In this document: piece after piece, positions 51,396 through 60,092 of the stretch
Position numbering within the stretch: position 1 is the stretch's first letter
How the letters are laid out: each line of letters begins with the position of its first letter
Assembly: GCA_002491905.1 (NCBI GenBank)
Contig: DKWV01000044.1
Coordinates: 36,083 to 100,082 of the forward strand
Length of the DNA: 64,000 nucleotides
Direction: 5' to 3'
DNA from: Lachnospiraceae bacterium UBA7143
GTDB lineage: Bacteria > Bacillota > Clostridia > Lachnospirales > Lachnospiraceae
Position numbers and translations under genes: made by a program
The notes under the pieces: generated by a model
The model's database searches: none
Told to the model about the DNA's origin: nothing
What the model saw: only the letters and a program-made list of their open reading frames with translations

Positions 51396-51708
51396 AAAAG
51401 GAACCCCCGTCCTGCTATCAGGACGAGGGCTAAACTCGTGTTACCACCTAATTTCACAGACGGCTCACACCGGCTGCCTCACCGAGTACGATCACAGAAT
51501 AACATATGCTATTCCTACCTGATGATACTCTCCTGCTGTAACGTGCATTCCCCCGTCATGGCCTACTAAGCTGTATCTGCCATTCTGCCATGAAGCTCCG
51601 AGATGTATTCATGAAAAAGTTCCCGCGCGCCTCTCATCCACCGGCTGCTTTCTGTCCGTTCCCTGATCCACTACTTGTTCTCTTCAACGCCTGTCATATT
51701 GTGATATC
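51396..51708 (-). promoter_or_regulatory. Tyrosine T-box riboswitch
   Basis: On the minus strand the conserved T-box core AGGTGGTAACACG lies at 51437-51450, followed by a GC-rich terminator (GTCCTG-ATAG-CAGGAC within longer arms) ending in CCTTTT. About 155 bases upstream a TAC followed by A (51605-51607) fits a Tyr specifier. Uncharged tRNA-Tyr should favour the antiterminator and tyrS expression. The exact 5' limit is approximate. Confidence 0.88.
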
Positions 51709-51726
51709 TAATCTTTACTGCCTTAT

Positions 51727-51755
51727 AATTTAAAGGAAAATAATTTGTTTGTCAA
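51727..51755 (-). promoter_or_regulatory. Promoter of the T-box/tyrS transcript
   Basis: A perfect TTGACA (51750-51755) and TAAATT (51727-51732) are 17 bases apart, directly upstream of the T-box. Confidence 0.65.
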
Positions 51756-51795
51756 CTCTTTTTTAGGCATTTTTTAGACCGCGCACCTTTTATCC

Positions 51796-52227
51796 CTAAT
51801 GGAGACCCAGATCCTCCCCGACAATCGTGCCGATCCCATTCTGATCCAGAACATTGGTCAGACTCTCCGCATCAGCCACGCGGAAAATCATGCAGGCCTG
51901 CCCGTCTTTCTGCCCGAATACGGAATACATATACTCTACATCTATCCCGGCTTCGGAGATCACGCCGAGCACTTTGCTTAGGCCTCCGGGCGTATCGGGA
52001 ACCGCCACGCCCACCACCGGCGTCATGGTCAGGATAAAGCCCTGCTCCAGCAGAATAGCGGAAGCTCTCTGCGCGTCGTCCACAATCAGCCGCAGCACAC
52101 CGTAATCCGCTGTCTCAGCAATATTGATCGCCCGCATATTCACCTGATTCTCCGAAAGAATCCTTGTGATATCCGCAAGCTGTCCCGCTTTATTTTCCAG
52201 AAATACAGAAATCTGAGGTATTGTCAT
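51796..52227 (-). CDS. Tandem ACT-domain protein
   Basis: A 143-residue protein made of two ACT domains (starts I-P-Q-I-S-V-F-L-E-N-K-A-G-Q-L and, at ~70, P-V-V-G-V-A-V-P-D-T-P-G-G-L). Such proteins bind amino acids and often sit at the end of 2-oxoacid/aryl-acid clusters in Clostridia beside phenylacetate-CoA ligase. It could sense an aromatic amino acid. No HTH is present, so it is not itself a DNA-binding regulator. Confidence 0.88.
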   Translation of the reverse strand: MTIPQISVFLENKAGQLADITRILSENQVNMRAINIAETADYGVLRLIVDDAQRASAILLEQGFILTMTPVVGVAVPDTPGGLSKVLGVISEAGIDVEYMYSVFGQKDGQACMIFRVADAESLTNVLDQNGIGTIVGEDLGLH

Positions 52228-52284
52228 AGTTTATCTCCTCTCTGACCTTTCGGTCATTGCTTCCTACCATCACCGAAGCAAATC

Positions 52285-53583
52285 TTAGATTTTCCGCTTA
52301 TCAATGACGCGCACAGCCTTGCCCTCGCTTCTTGTGATAGACTTGGGCGCCACAAGACGTACCTTTGCATAGATGCCCAGCATCGCCTTCAGGGCGGATA
52401 CCAACCCCTTCTCCATCTCCGTAATCTTACCAAGATTATCGGAGAAGTTCTCGGGTGTCATCTCCACCATCACCTCAATCGTATCGGAGTTGTTCACACG
52501 ATCCACAATAATCTGATAGTTGGCGGGATAACCCTGCTCCAGAAGCACCGTCTCAATCTGGGACGGGAAGACATTGACGCCTTTCACAATCAGCATATCG
52601 TCGCTTCTGCCCATCGGCTTGCTCATCTTCACATGGGTACGGCCACAGGAGCATTTCTTTCTGGTGAGCACACAGATGTCCCTGGTGCGGTAACGAAGCA
52701 GCGGAAACGCCTCTTTAGTGATCGCCGTAAATACCAGCTCGCCTTTGCTGCCCTCGGGGAGTACCTCCCCCGTATCCGGGTCAATGATCTCCGCGATAAA
52801 GTGATCCTCATTGATATGCATACCGGTCTGCTCGCTGCACTCAAAAGCTACACCAGGACCGCTGGTCTCCGTCAGACCGTAAATATCGTATGCCTTAATA
52901 CCCAGCTTATCCTGAATATCCTGACGCATCTCCTCACTCCACGCCTCTGCGCCAAAAATACCCGCTTTTAACTTAATCTTATCCCGCAGTCCCCTCTCAT
53001 GGATGCTCTCAGCGAGAAACGCCGCGTAGGAGGGCGTACAGCAGAGGATCGTCGCCTCCAGGTCCACCATAAACTGTAACTGACGATCCGTATTGCCGGA
53101 AGACATGGGAAGCGTCAGGCATCCTACCTTATGGCTGCCGCCGTTTAAGCCCGGACCGCCTGTAAAAAGACCGTAACCATAGCAGACGTGGCAGACATCC
53201 TCGTCGGTGCCGCCTGCCGCCACAATGGCGCGGGCACAGCAGTCCTCCCACAGATCCAGATCATGCTGGGTGTAAAACGCAACCACCCTTCGGCCTGTAG
53301 TGCCGGATGTGGACTGGATGCGCACGCAATTCTTGAGAGGCGTCGCCAGCAGACCGTAAGGATAAGCCTCCCGCAGATCGTCCTTTGACAGAAAGGGCAG
53401 CTTATGTAGATCCTCCACGCTCTGAATATCCTCCGGCGTAACCCCTTTCTCCTCCATCTTTTTACGGTAGTAGGGCACATTGTCCCACGCATGGCGCACC
53501 TGCTTCACGAGCCGTTCATTCTGCCAGGCGAGAATCTGCTCCCTGTCCGCAGTCTCAATCTCTTTCTGATAGTACCGTTCCAT
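52285..53583 (-). CDS. paaK: Phenylacetate-CoA ligase family protein
   Basis: A 432-residue AMP-forming ligase that joins arylacetates or related acids to CoA. The AMP-binding motif is S-T-S-G-T-T-G-R-R. The C-terminal region carries the D-D-M-L-I-V-K-G-V-N-V-F-P-S-Q signature. GGAGG precedes the ATG. Beside iorAB it could act in either direction: activating imported arylacetate, or releasing acid from the CoA ester made by the oxidoreductase. Confidence 0.9.
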   Translation of the reverse strand: MERYYQKEIETADREQILAWQNERLVKQVRHAWDNVPYYRKKMEEKGVTPEDIQSVEDLHKLPFLSKDDLREAYPYGLLATPLKNCVRIQSTSGTTGRRVVAFYTQHDLDLWEDCCARAIVAAGGTDEDVCHVCYGYGLFTGGPGLNGGSHKVGCLTLPMSSGNTDRQLQFMVDLEATILCCTPSYAAFLAESIHERGLRDKIKLKAGIFGAEAWSEEMRQDIQDKLGIKAYDIYGLTETSGPGVAFECSEQTGMHINEDHFIAEIIDPDTGEVLPEGSKGELVFTAITKEAFPLLRYRTRDICVLTRKKCSCGRTHVKMSKPMGRSDDMLIVKGVNVFPSQIETVLLEQGYPANYQIIVDRVNNSDTIEVMVEMTPENFSDNLGKITEMEKGLVSALKAMLGIYAKVRLVAPKSITRSEGKAVRVIDKRKI

Positions 53584-53650
53584 ACCTTCCTCCTTTTTAA
53601 ACGCATGACATTTAATAATCCCGCCTTACGAAAGCGGACGCATGCCCGCC

Positions 53651-54223
53651 TCAGGCGCTTTTCCCCGCTTCAAACGCCTTCTTATTCATCTCCAGGAACT
53701 TCGGCGGCACACTCTGCTCAATGGCATCCATCCACTCCTCATCCGTAAAGTCAAAATGTTTGGCAAGTCTTCCCATCAGCACCAGATTCACCGCCTTGCT
53801 GCTTCCCGCTTCCTCCGCCAGAGAAAGCGCGTCAAAAGCATCCACGTTGGCATTTAAAGCCGAAAGCTTCTCCACCAGCTTCTCCGGGTATACCGCCGCG
53901 CCCGCAATCACCGGCATAGGATTGATCTGCTGGCTGTTCACAATAATCCTGCCGCCTGGCTTTAAATATTCTGTATAACGGGCCGCCTCCAACAGTTCAA
54001 ACGAGAGAATGCAGTCCGCCTGCCCCTTATCTATAATAGGTGAGCAGACTCTGTCGCCCCAGCGCACATAAGTGACGACGCTGCCGCCGCGCTGGCTCAT
54101 GCCGTGCACTTCGCTCACCTTCACGTCAAAGCCTTTTGTGAGAAGCAGACGTCCCAGAAGTTTGCTGGCAAGCAGCGTGCCCTGGCCACCCACTCCCACA
54201 ATCATAATATTTTTTGTCTCCAT
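53651..54223 (-). CDS. iorB: Indolepyruvate:ferredoxin oxidoreductase, beta subunit
   Basis: A 190-residue gamma-domain-type subunit with G-V-G-G-Q-G-T-L-L-A-S near the N-terminus. With IorA it oxidises aryl-2-oxoacids to aryl-acyl-CoA, reducing ferredoxin. The start at 54223 has GGAG before it and gives the normal family length; 29 extra in-frame codons upstream have no support. It follows iorA by about 115 bases. Confidence 0.93.
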   Translation of the reverse strand: METKNIMIVGVGGQGTLLASKLLGRLLLTKGFDVKVSEVHGMSQRGGSVVTYVRWGDRVCSPIIDKGQADCILSFELLEAARYTEYLKPGGRIIVNSQQINPMPVIAGAAVYPEKLVEKLSALNANVDAFDALSLAEEAGSSKAVNLVLMGRLAKHFDFTDEEWMDAIEQSVPPKFLEMNKKAFEAGKSA

Positions 54224-54340
54224 ATTGATCTCCATTCCGACCTGGCTTTCCTGTCCTGTTATGGTCATTTTACTTTGCAATTTCTTCTGTGTCTTGCAAA
54301 ATATCGTCATTCCGTCCGCTTTGCGGACTCGATTGATACG

Positions 54341-56077
54341 TTATTTTCCAGCACCCAGTGCGCCAAACTTACAGAGCTGCTCGCAGACCCCGCAGCCCAC
54401 GCAGAGCGTCTCATCAATAACAGCCTTGCCGTCCACCATGCTGATCGCAGGGCAGCCGATGTTCATGCACGCCTTACAGCCCTTGCATTTCTCAGGATCG
54501 GAACAGATCGGCCCCGGATGTTTGACATATTTAAGCAGCGCGCAGGGACGGCGGGAAATGATAACCGACGGCTCCTTCGCCGCAAGTTCCTCTTTGATCA
54601 CCGTCTGACAGGTTTCCATATCATAAGGGTCGACCACCTTCACCCGTTTGATGCCAACCGCATGGCACAGGCTCTCCAGATCAATCTTCGTGCAGGGATC
54701 GCCTTTCAGGTTATAGCCGGTCGTCGGATTCTGCTGGTGGCCTGTCATACCCGTAATGGAATTGTCCAGTATAATCACCGTAGAATTGGATTCATTATAG
54801 GCGATATTGATCAGGCCCGTAACGCCGGAATGGATAAAGGTGGAATCGCCGATCACTGCAACCGTCTTTCCCGCGCACTCCTCGTCTCCCGCCTTCACGA
54901 AGCCGTGAAGCCCTGAGACGGACGCGCCCATACAGATGGTGGTGTCAATCGCATTCAGCGGCGCGACCGCCCCCAATGTATAACACCCGATATCTCCGAG
55001 TACAGTCAAATTTAATTTTTTCAATACATAGAAGAGGCTCCTGTGAGGGCAGCCCGCACACATCACGGGCGGTCTTGCCGGAATCTCCTCCGAAAGGGTC
55101 TCTCCCGTCTGCACCGCCTGACCAAGTTTCTCCTTAACCACATCCTGGCTGAGCTCCCCAATCTCGGTAAACAGCTCTTTCCCGGATACGGAAAGCCCCA
55201 AATTCCTGCAATGCGTTTCGATAAAGCCATCCAGTTCCTCCACCACCACCAGTTTATCAACCGTGGCCGCAAAGTCCTTTATCTTCTGCTTGGGCATAGG
55301 CCAGATCATACCAAGCTTTAATACAGGGTATGTATCACCGAAAGCCTCTTTCACATACTGGTAGCAGGTGGAGGAGGTGATGATGCCCAAAGACTTCTCC
55401 TGTCCCGGCTCAATCCGGTTGATTTCCGCCGTCTCCGCCCATGCTGTCAGAGCCTTCGTGCGCTCCTCCACCACCGGGTGACGACGTTTTGCATTGACCG
55501 GCATCATAATATATTTCGCAGGATCCTTCTCATACTTCTTCTGCTCCGGCACTACCCGCTCCCCCGTCTCCACAACGCTCTGGGAATGGCTGACGCGGGT
55601 GCACATCTTCATAAGAACCGCCGTGTCAAACTGTTCGGAAAGCTCATAGGCGAGTTTCGCAAAGGCAAGCGCCTCCGCGGAATCGGAGGGCTCCAACATG
55701 GGAATTTTCGCCGCACGCGCATAATGGCGGGAATCCTGCTCATTCTGGGAACTGTGCATCCCGGCGTCATCCGCCACGCCGATAATTAATCCCGCGTTCA
55801 CACCGGTATAAGAAATCGTAAACAATGGATCCGCCGCCACGTTTAAGCCCACATGCTTCATGGCACAAAAACTCCGTTTTCCACGCACGGAAGCGCCGAA
55901 CGCCGCCTCGAGAGCCACCTTCTCATTGGGCGCCCACTCCGCGTAAACCTCATCATATTTCGCCACGCACTCGGTGATCTCCGTGCTGGGCGTTCCCGGA
56001 TAGCTGGACACAAAGCTGCATCCCGCCTCATAAAGTCCCCTGGCAACCGCCTCATTGCCAAGCATCAATGTCTTCAT
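54341..56077 (-). CDS. iorA: Indolepyruvate:ferredoxin oxidoreductase, alpha subunit
   Basis: A 578-residue thiamine diphosphate subunit. The N-terminal pyrimidine-binding domain (~1-190) and the ThDP/metal motif (G-D-S-T-F-I-H-S-G) are present. The C-terminus carries two 4Fe-4S motifs (C-K-G-C-K-A-C-M and C-V-G-C-G-V-C-E-Q-L-C). It releases CO2 from aromatic or branched 2-oxo acids. The start at 56077 matches M-K-T-L-M-L-G-N-E-A; an ATG nine bases upstream is an alternative. Confidence 0.95.
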   Translation of the reverse strand: MKTLMLGNEAVARGLYEAGCSFVSSYPGTPSTEITECVAKYDEVYAEWAPNEKVALEAAFGASVRGKRSFCAMKHVGLNVAADPLFTISYTGVNAGLIIGVADDAGMHSSQNEQDSRHYARAAKIPMLEPSDSAEALAFAKLAYELSEQFDTAVLMKMCTRVSHSQSVVETGERVVPEQKKYEKDPAKYIMMPVNAKRRHPVVEERTKALTAWAETAEINRIEPGQEKSLGIITSSTCYQYVKEAFGDTYPVLKLGMIWPMPKQKIKDFAATVDKLVVVEELDGFIETHCRNLGLSVSGKELFTEIGELSQDVVKEKLGQAVQTGETLSEEIPARPPVMCAGCPHRSLFYVLKKLNLTVLGDIGCYTLGAVAPLNAIDTTICMGASVSGLHGFVKAGDEECAGKTVAVIGDSTFIHSGVTGLINIAYNESNSTVIILDNSITGMTGHQQNPTTGYNLKGDPCTKIDLESLCHAVGIKRVKVVDPYDMETCQTVIKEELAAKEPSVIISRRPCALLKYVKHPGPICSDPEKCKGCKACMNIGCPAISMVDGKAVIDETLCVGCGVCEQLCKFGALGAGK

Positions 56078-56114
56078 ACAGTACATATTCCTTTCTTTAG
56101 AAGTTCTTTTCGCG

Positions 56115-57659
56115 CTAATCCCCGATAGAGTCTTTAACGGAAACGGTCACCTTCCTGTCGTAGCAGGAGAAAATATCCTCTAACGCCTTTTCGTCGGGCG
56201 CCTTTGTCACCATACTCACCACCGGCACAATCACAAGACCCGCCAGCATGCAGAAAGCCCCTGCGTTGATCGGTGACTGTAAGTACGCGGGAAAACTCGG
56301 GCGGAAGAAAATGTTGGCAAGCATCACGACCGTAGAAAACAGAAAGCTTACCCAGCAGGCCGCCTTGGTTGTCCGCTTCCAGTACAGTCCGTAGAGGAAA
56401 GGCGCCAAAAATGCACCAGCCAGCGCGCCCCAGCTCACGCCCATGAGCTGCGCGATAAAGGTGACATTGGAACGGTACTGGATCAGCGCAAGCACCACGG
56501 ATATCGCGATAAACACCACAAGAAGCGCGCGCATCCATCTGACCTGTTCCCTTTCGTCCATCTCCTTTTTAATATTACCTTTAATAAAGTCCAGCGTCAA
56601 GGTGGAGCTTGATGCCAATACAAGGGAAGACAAGGTGGACATGGAGGCGGACAGCACCAGAATCACCACAACAGCAATCAAAATAGCCGGAAGGCCGGAA
56701 AGCATGGTGGGCACCACAGAATCGTAGCCATTTGCGGCAATGTCGATCCTGTCGCTAAACAGCCGTCCAAAACCGCCGAGGAAATAGCAGCCACCCGCCA
56801 CAATCGTCGCAAAAACGGTAGAAATAATCATGCCCTTGTTGATCGCGCTCTCGCTCTTGATGGCGTAAAACTTCTGCACCATCTGGGGCAGCCCCCATGT
56901 TCCAAGACTGGTGAGAATCACCACGCCGAGAAGCCCCGCCGGATCGGGTCCAAAGAAGGAGTTAAACACGCCGGGAGCGGCGGAAACCGTCTCGTCACTC
57001 ACCGCCGCCAGCTTGTCAAGCGCCGCAAGGAAACCGCCCTGCGCGTTTAACACCGCGAAAATCACGGCAATAATTCCGAAAATCATGATAATACCCTGAA
57101 TAAAATCGTTGATGGCGGTCGCCATGTAACCTCCGGCTATGACATAGATGCCCGTAAGCACCGCCATAACAATCACGCACACACTGTAATCAATGTCAAA
57201 AGCCATGCCGAACAGGCGGCTTAAGCCGTTATAGAGACTGGCCGTGTAGGGAATCAGAAAAATAAAGATAATCGCCGAAGCCGCCAGCTTCAAGGGCTTG
57301 CTTCCAAAACGCTCCCCGAAAAACTGGGGCATGGTCGCGCTGTCCAAATGCTGGGTCATGATGCGGGTGCGTCTCCCAAGCACCGCCCATGCAAGAAGCG
57401 AACCTAAAAAAGCATTTCCCAGCCCTGCCCAGGTAGCGGCAATTCCATACTTCCAGCCAAACTGCCCCGCATAGCCCACGAAAACTACCGCAGAAAAATA
57501 GCTGGTGCCGTAGGCGAATGCTGTCAGCCACGGGCCGACGCTTCTCCCTCCCAACACAAAACCGTTCACATCAGTGGCGTGTTTACGGCAGTAAAGCCCG
57601 ATGCCGATCATCACGCCGAAGAATACGACAAGCATTAATATTTTAATAAAAAGATCCAT
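56115..57659 (-). CDS. Sodium:solute symporter (SSS family)
   Basis: A 514-residue membrane transporter with about 13 hydrophobic segments. Typical SSS features are G-L-Y-C-R-K-H-A-T-D-V-N-G-F-V-L-G-G-R at the first loop and S-L-V-L-A-S-S-S later. GAGGAG precedes the ATG at 57659. It lies between the acyl-CoA synthetase and iorA, so it probably imports an acid or amino acid used by this cluster. Specificity cannot be read from sequence; proline- and pantothenate-type carriers share the fold. Confidence 0.88.
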   Translation of the reverse strand: MDLFIKILMLVVFFGVMIGIGLYCRKHATDVNGFVLGGRSVGPWLTAFAYGTSYFSAVVFVGYAGQFGWKYGIAATWAGLGNAFLGSLLAWAVLGRRTRIMTQHLDSATMPQFFGERFGSKPLKLAASAIIFIFLIPYTASLYNGLSRLFGMAFDIDYSVCVIVMAVLTGIYVIAGGYMATAINDFIQGIIMIFGIIAVIFAVLNAQGGFLAALDKLAAVSDETVSAAPGVFNSFFGPDPAGLLGVVILTSLGTWGLPQMVQKFYAIKSESAINKGMIISTVFATIVAGGCYFLGGFGRLFSDRIDIAANGYDSVVPTMLSGLPAILIAVVVILVLSASMSTLSSLVLASSSTLTLDFIKGNIKKEMDEREQVRWMRALLVVFIAISVVLALIQYRSNVTFIAQLMGVSWGALAGAFLAPFLYGLYWKRTTKAACWVSFLFSTVVMLANIFFRPSFPAYLQSPINAGAFCMLAGLVIVPVVSMVTKAPDEKALEDIFSCYDRKVTVSVKDSIGD

Positions 57660-57744
57660 CTTTGTGTTCTCCTCTGTCTTGATTGTATAGAAACTTATGG
57701 CACATCTGGCGCGATGCCTCCGCATAAGCCGGATGTGCAGTCAC

Positions 57745-59382
57745 TTAATTCCTGATCTGGGCTTCCACCAGACTGCCGTGACAGTACCGCTCCCTCAACA
57801 CCGGCTTCTCGATTTTACCTGTAGGATTTCTGGGTACCTTCTCAAAGATAAGCTTTCTTGGGCGTTTATAGCGGGGGAGCTCCTTGCAGAAGTCCATGAT
57901 CTCCTCCTCTGTGCACAAGACACCCTCCTTCAGCTCGATCACCGCCGCCGCGATCTCTCCAAGCCTGCTGTCCGGCAGGCCGATCACCGCCACGTCCTTG
58001 ATCTTATCGTTCCGGCGCAGGAAATCTTCGATCTGTACCGGATAAAGGTTTTCCCCGCCAGAGATAATGACGTCCTTCTTGCGGTCCACCAGATAGATAA
58101 AACCGTCCTCATCCATCCGTGCCATATCCCCCGTATAGAGCCAGCCGTCCTTTAACACCTCGTCCGTGGCTTCCGGGTTTTTATAGTAGCAGAGCATAAC
58201 GCCCGGGCCGTGGACAATCAGCTCGCCCACTTCTCCCTGTGCAACCTCTTTTCCCTGTTCGTCGACGATCTTCGCCTCCCAGTGGTAACCGGGTTTCCCG
58301 ATGGCTCCCACCTTATGTATGTTCTCCACACCCAGATGCACACAGCCGGGACCGATGGATTCGCTCAGTCCATAGTTGGTGTCGTACTGGTGGTGCGGGA
58401 AATGCTTCTTCCAACGCTGGATCAGGCTGGGCGGAACAGGCTGGGCTCCGATGTGCATCAGTCTCCACTGCTCCAGCAGATAATGCCCCATTTCCACCTT
58501 TCCGGAATCTATGGCGTCCAGAAGATCCTGCGCCCAGGGTACTAACAGCCATACGATCGTGCACTGTTCCTCCGTCACCGCCCGCAGAATCCACTCCGGG
58601 CTCACGCCGCGCAGAAGCACCGCCTTGCCCGCCGTGATCAGGGAACCGAACCAGTGCATCTTCGCCCCTGTGTGATAGAGCGGCGGAATACACAGAAACA
58701 CGTCGTCCTTCGTCTGCCCGTGATGGTTCTGCTCCGTCTCGCAGGAAGAACGCAGCGCCCGGTGGTTGTGAAGGATCGCCTTCGGAAATCCCGTCGTGCC
58801 GGAGGAAAAATAAATCGCCGCGTAATCCTCCTCACACAAAGCTACTGGCGGCGCGCTGGAGGAACAGAACCCCATCAGTTTCAGGCAGTCCTCCGTATAA
58901 TCAGGACCGCCCGTCCCCGGGAAAAACATCATCCCGACTCCCGGCAGGTCCTCCGCAATGCTGTCCATCCGCTCGACAAACTCCGGCCCGAACACCAGCA
59001 CCTCCACATCCGCCAGCTCCAGACAGTATTTGATCTCCTCCGCGGAGTAACGGAAATTCAGGGGCACGGCCACGCCGCCCGCCTTCAGGATGCCAAAATA
59101 AATTGGCAGCCATTCCAGACAGTTCATCATCAGAATGCCTACCTTCGTCTCCCGTTCCATACCGCGGCTAAGGAGCAGATTCGCGAAGCGGTTAGCCCGT
59201 CTGTCGAAATCCGCCCAGCTGAGTTCCCTGCGGTACGGAGCGCCATTCCCCGCGCTCTCAATCAGGCTGGCCTCCCGCCATGTCACCGCGCTGTCGCGCT
59301 CCTGGGAGGGATTCAACTCCACAAGCGCCGTATCCGAGCCGTAAAGCCGGGCGTTGCGCTCCAAAAACTCTGTGATTACCAT
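57745..59382 (-). CDS. AMP-dependent acyl-CoA synthetase
   Basis: A 545-residue adenylate-forming ligase. The P-loop-like motif is F-S-S-G-T-T-G-F-P-K, with Y-T-G-D-M-A-R and K-D-V-I-I-S-G-G-E-N downstream, and the C-terminal Lys in G-K-I-E-K-P. It resembles fatty-/aryl-acid CoA ligases. Together with PaaK it gives two ligases in one cluster, perhaps for substrates of different size. AAAGGAGG precedes the ATG. Confidence 0.9.
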   Translation of the reverse strand: MVITEFLERNARLYGSDTALVELNPSQERDSAVTWREASLIESAGNGAPYRRELSWADFDRRANRFANLLLSRGMERETKVGILMMNCLEWLPIYFGILKAGGVAVPLNFRYSAEEIKYCLELADVEVLVFGPEFVERMDSIAEDLPGVGMMFFPGTGGPDYTEDCLKLMGFCSSSAPPVALCEEDYAAIYFSSGTTGFPKAILHNHRALRSSCETEQNHHGQTKDDVFLCIPPLYHTGAKMHWFGSLITAGKAVLLRGVSPEWILRAVTEEQCTIVWLLVPWAQDLLDAIDSGKVEMGHYLLEQWRLMHIGAQPVPPSLIQRWKKHFPHHQYDTNYGLSESIGPGCVHLGVENIHKVGAIGKPGYHWEAKIVDEQGKEVAQGEVGELIVHGPGVMLCYYKNPEATDEVLKDGWLYTGDMARMDEDGFIYLVDRKKDVIISGGENLYPVQIEDFLRRNDKIKDVAVIGLPDSRLGEIAAAVIELKEGVLCTEEEIMDFCKELPRYKRPRKLIFEKVPRNPTGKIEKPVLRERYCHGSLVEAQIRN

Positions 59383-59432
59383 TCCTCTTCCTCCTTTTGT
59401 TCATGCGGAGAATGCCGCATTTTCTTTTCACT

Positions 59433-59831
59433 CTAACCTAGTACATAGGCGTTCACCGTGGCATGCGCCACATAAGTGCCCAGCTCATCCCGGATATCCA
59501 CCGACAAAAGCGCAGTTGTACGGCCACTCCTTAAGCAGGATGCCTCCGCGGTCAGACGCTTTCCCCGGGCAGGGGCCAGAAAGGTGATGGACGCGTTCTG
59601 GCTCACCGTCGTTCTCTCCTCAAACCCATTGGCGGCTACCGCACAGGTAAAATCAGCCAACGTAAAAACAGCGCCTCCCATAGGGACATTGTTTGCGTTC
59701 ATATGATGCGGCTCCAGAGTCAGAGAGCAGACAGACTTCCCCGGCTCGGCGGAATCAATCACAATTCCCACCGCGTCCGTAGCAAAACGATCGTTTTTGA
59801 ACCGCTCCCGAATTTCTTCTAATTTTGGCAT
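59433..59831 (-). CDS. PaaI-type hotdog thioesterase
   Basis: A 132-residue single hotdog domain protein that hydrolyses acyl-CoA esters. The catalytic region H-M-N-A-N-N-V-P-M-G-G-A-V-F-T-L-A-D matches the PaaI family (Asn/Gly/Asp). The start at 59831 has GGGG eight bases upstream; six codons of in-frame extension lack a site. It heads the aryl-acid cluster from its own promoter. Confidence 0.92.
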   Translation of the reverse strand: MPKLEEIRERFKNDRFATDAVGIVIDSAEPGKSVCSLTLEPHHMNANNVPMGGAVFTLADFTCAVAANGFEERTTVSQNASITFLAPARGKRLTAEASCLRSGRTTALLSVDIRDELGTYVAHATVNAYVLG

Positions 59832-59870
59832 AACCGATCCCCTTTCCATACATACAAAACTACATTCAAC

Positions 59871-59899
59871 ACTTTAGCACTTTTACTCGTTAAAGTCAA
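59871..59899 (-). promoter_or_regulatory. Promoter of the aryl-acid cluster
   Basis: TTGACT (59894-59899) and TAAAGT (59871-59876) are 17 bases apart on the minus strand, 40 bases before the thioesterase start. Confidence 0.6.
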
Positions 59900-59910
59900 C
59901 TGCGCATAAA

Positions 59911-59944
59911 GAAACAGCCTTGAGTTTCCCCTCGGCTGTTCTTT
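59911..59944 (-). terminator. Terminator after the MoxR/VWA operon
   Basis: AACAGCC-GAG paired with CTC-AA-GGCTGTT (one bulge) around GGGAAA, followed on the minus strand by TCTTTAT, just downstream of the 47-residue gene. Confidence 0.65.
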
Positions 59945-59948
59945 TCTC

Positions 59949-60092
59949 TTACTCCTTAATCATATCAAGTTCTGTCAAATTAACTCCGAGAGCAGTAAGA
60001 ATAACTTTCAATTCGATATATTTTCTTTTCATCTTCCTATACGCACTGGAGTCTTTATCTGTATCTATCATATAGTCCTGCAATCTTTTCAC
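59949..60092 (-). CDS. 47-residue protein coupled to the VWA gene
   Basis: A short frame beginning with GTG at 60092, whose GTGA overlaps the VWA stop (TGA, 60089-60091) by three bases, so translation is coupled. The peptide is amphipathic and charged with a well-formed helix pattern (Y-R-K-M-K-R-K-Y-I-E-L-K-V-I-L-T-A-L-G-V-N-L-T-E-L-D) and no low complexity. It ends directly before a terminator. No family is recognised. The overlap, composition and position support a real gene. Confidence 0.6.
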   Translation of the reverse strand: MKRLQDYMIDTDKDSSAYRKMKRKYIELKVILTALGVNLTELDMIKE

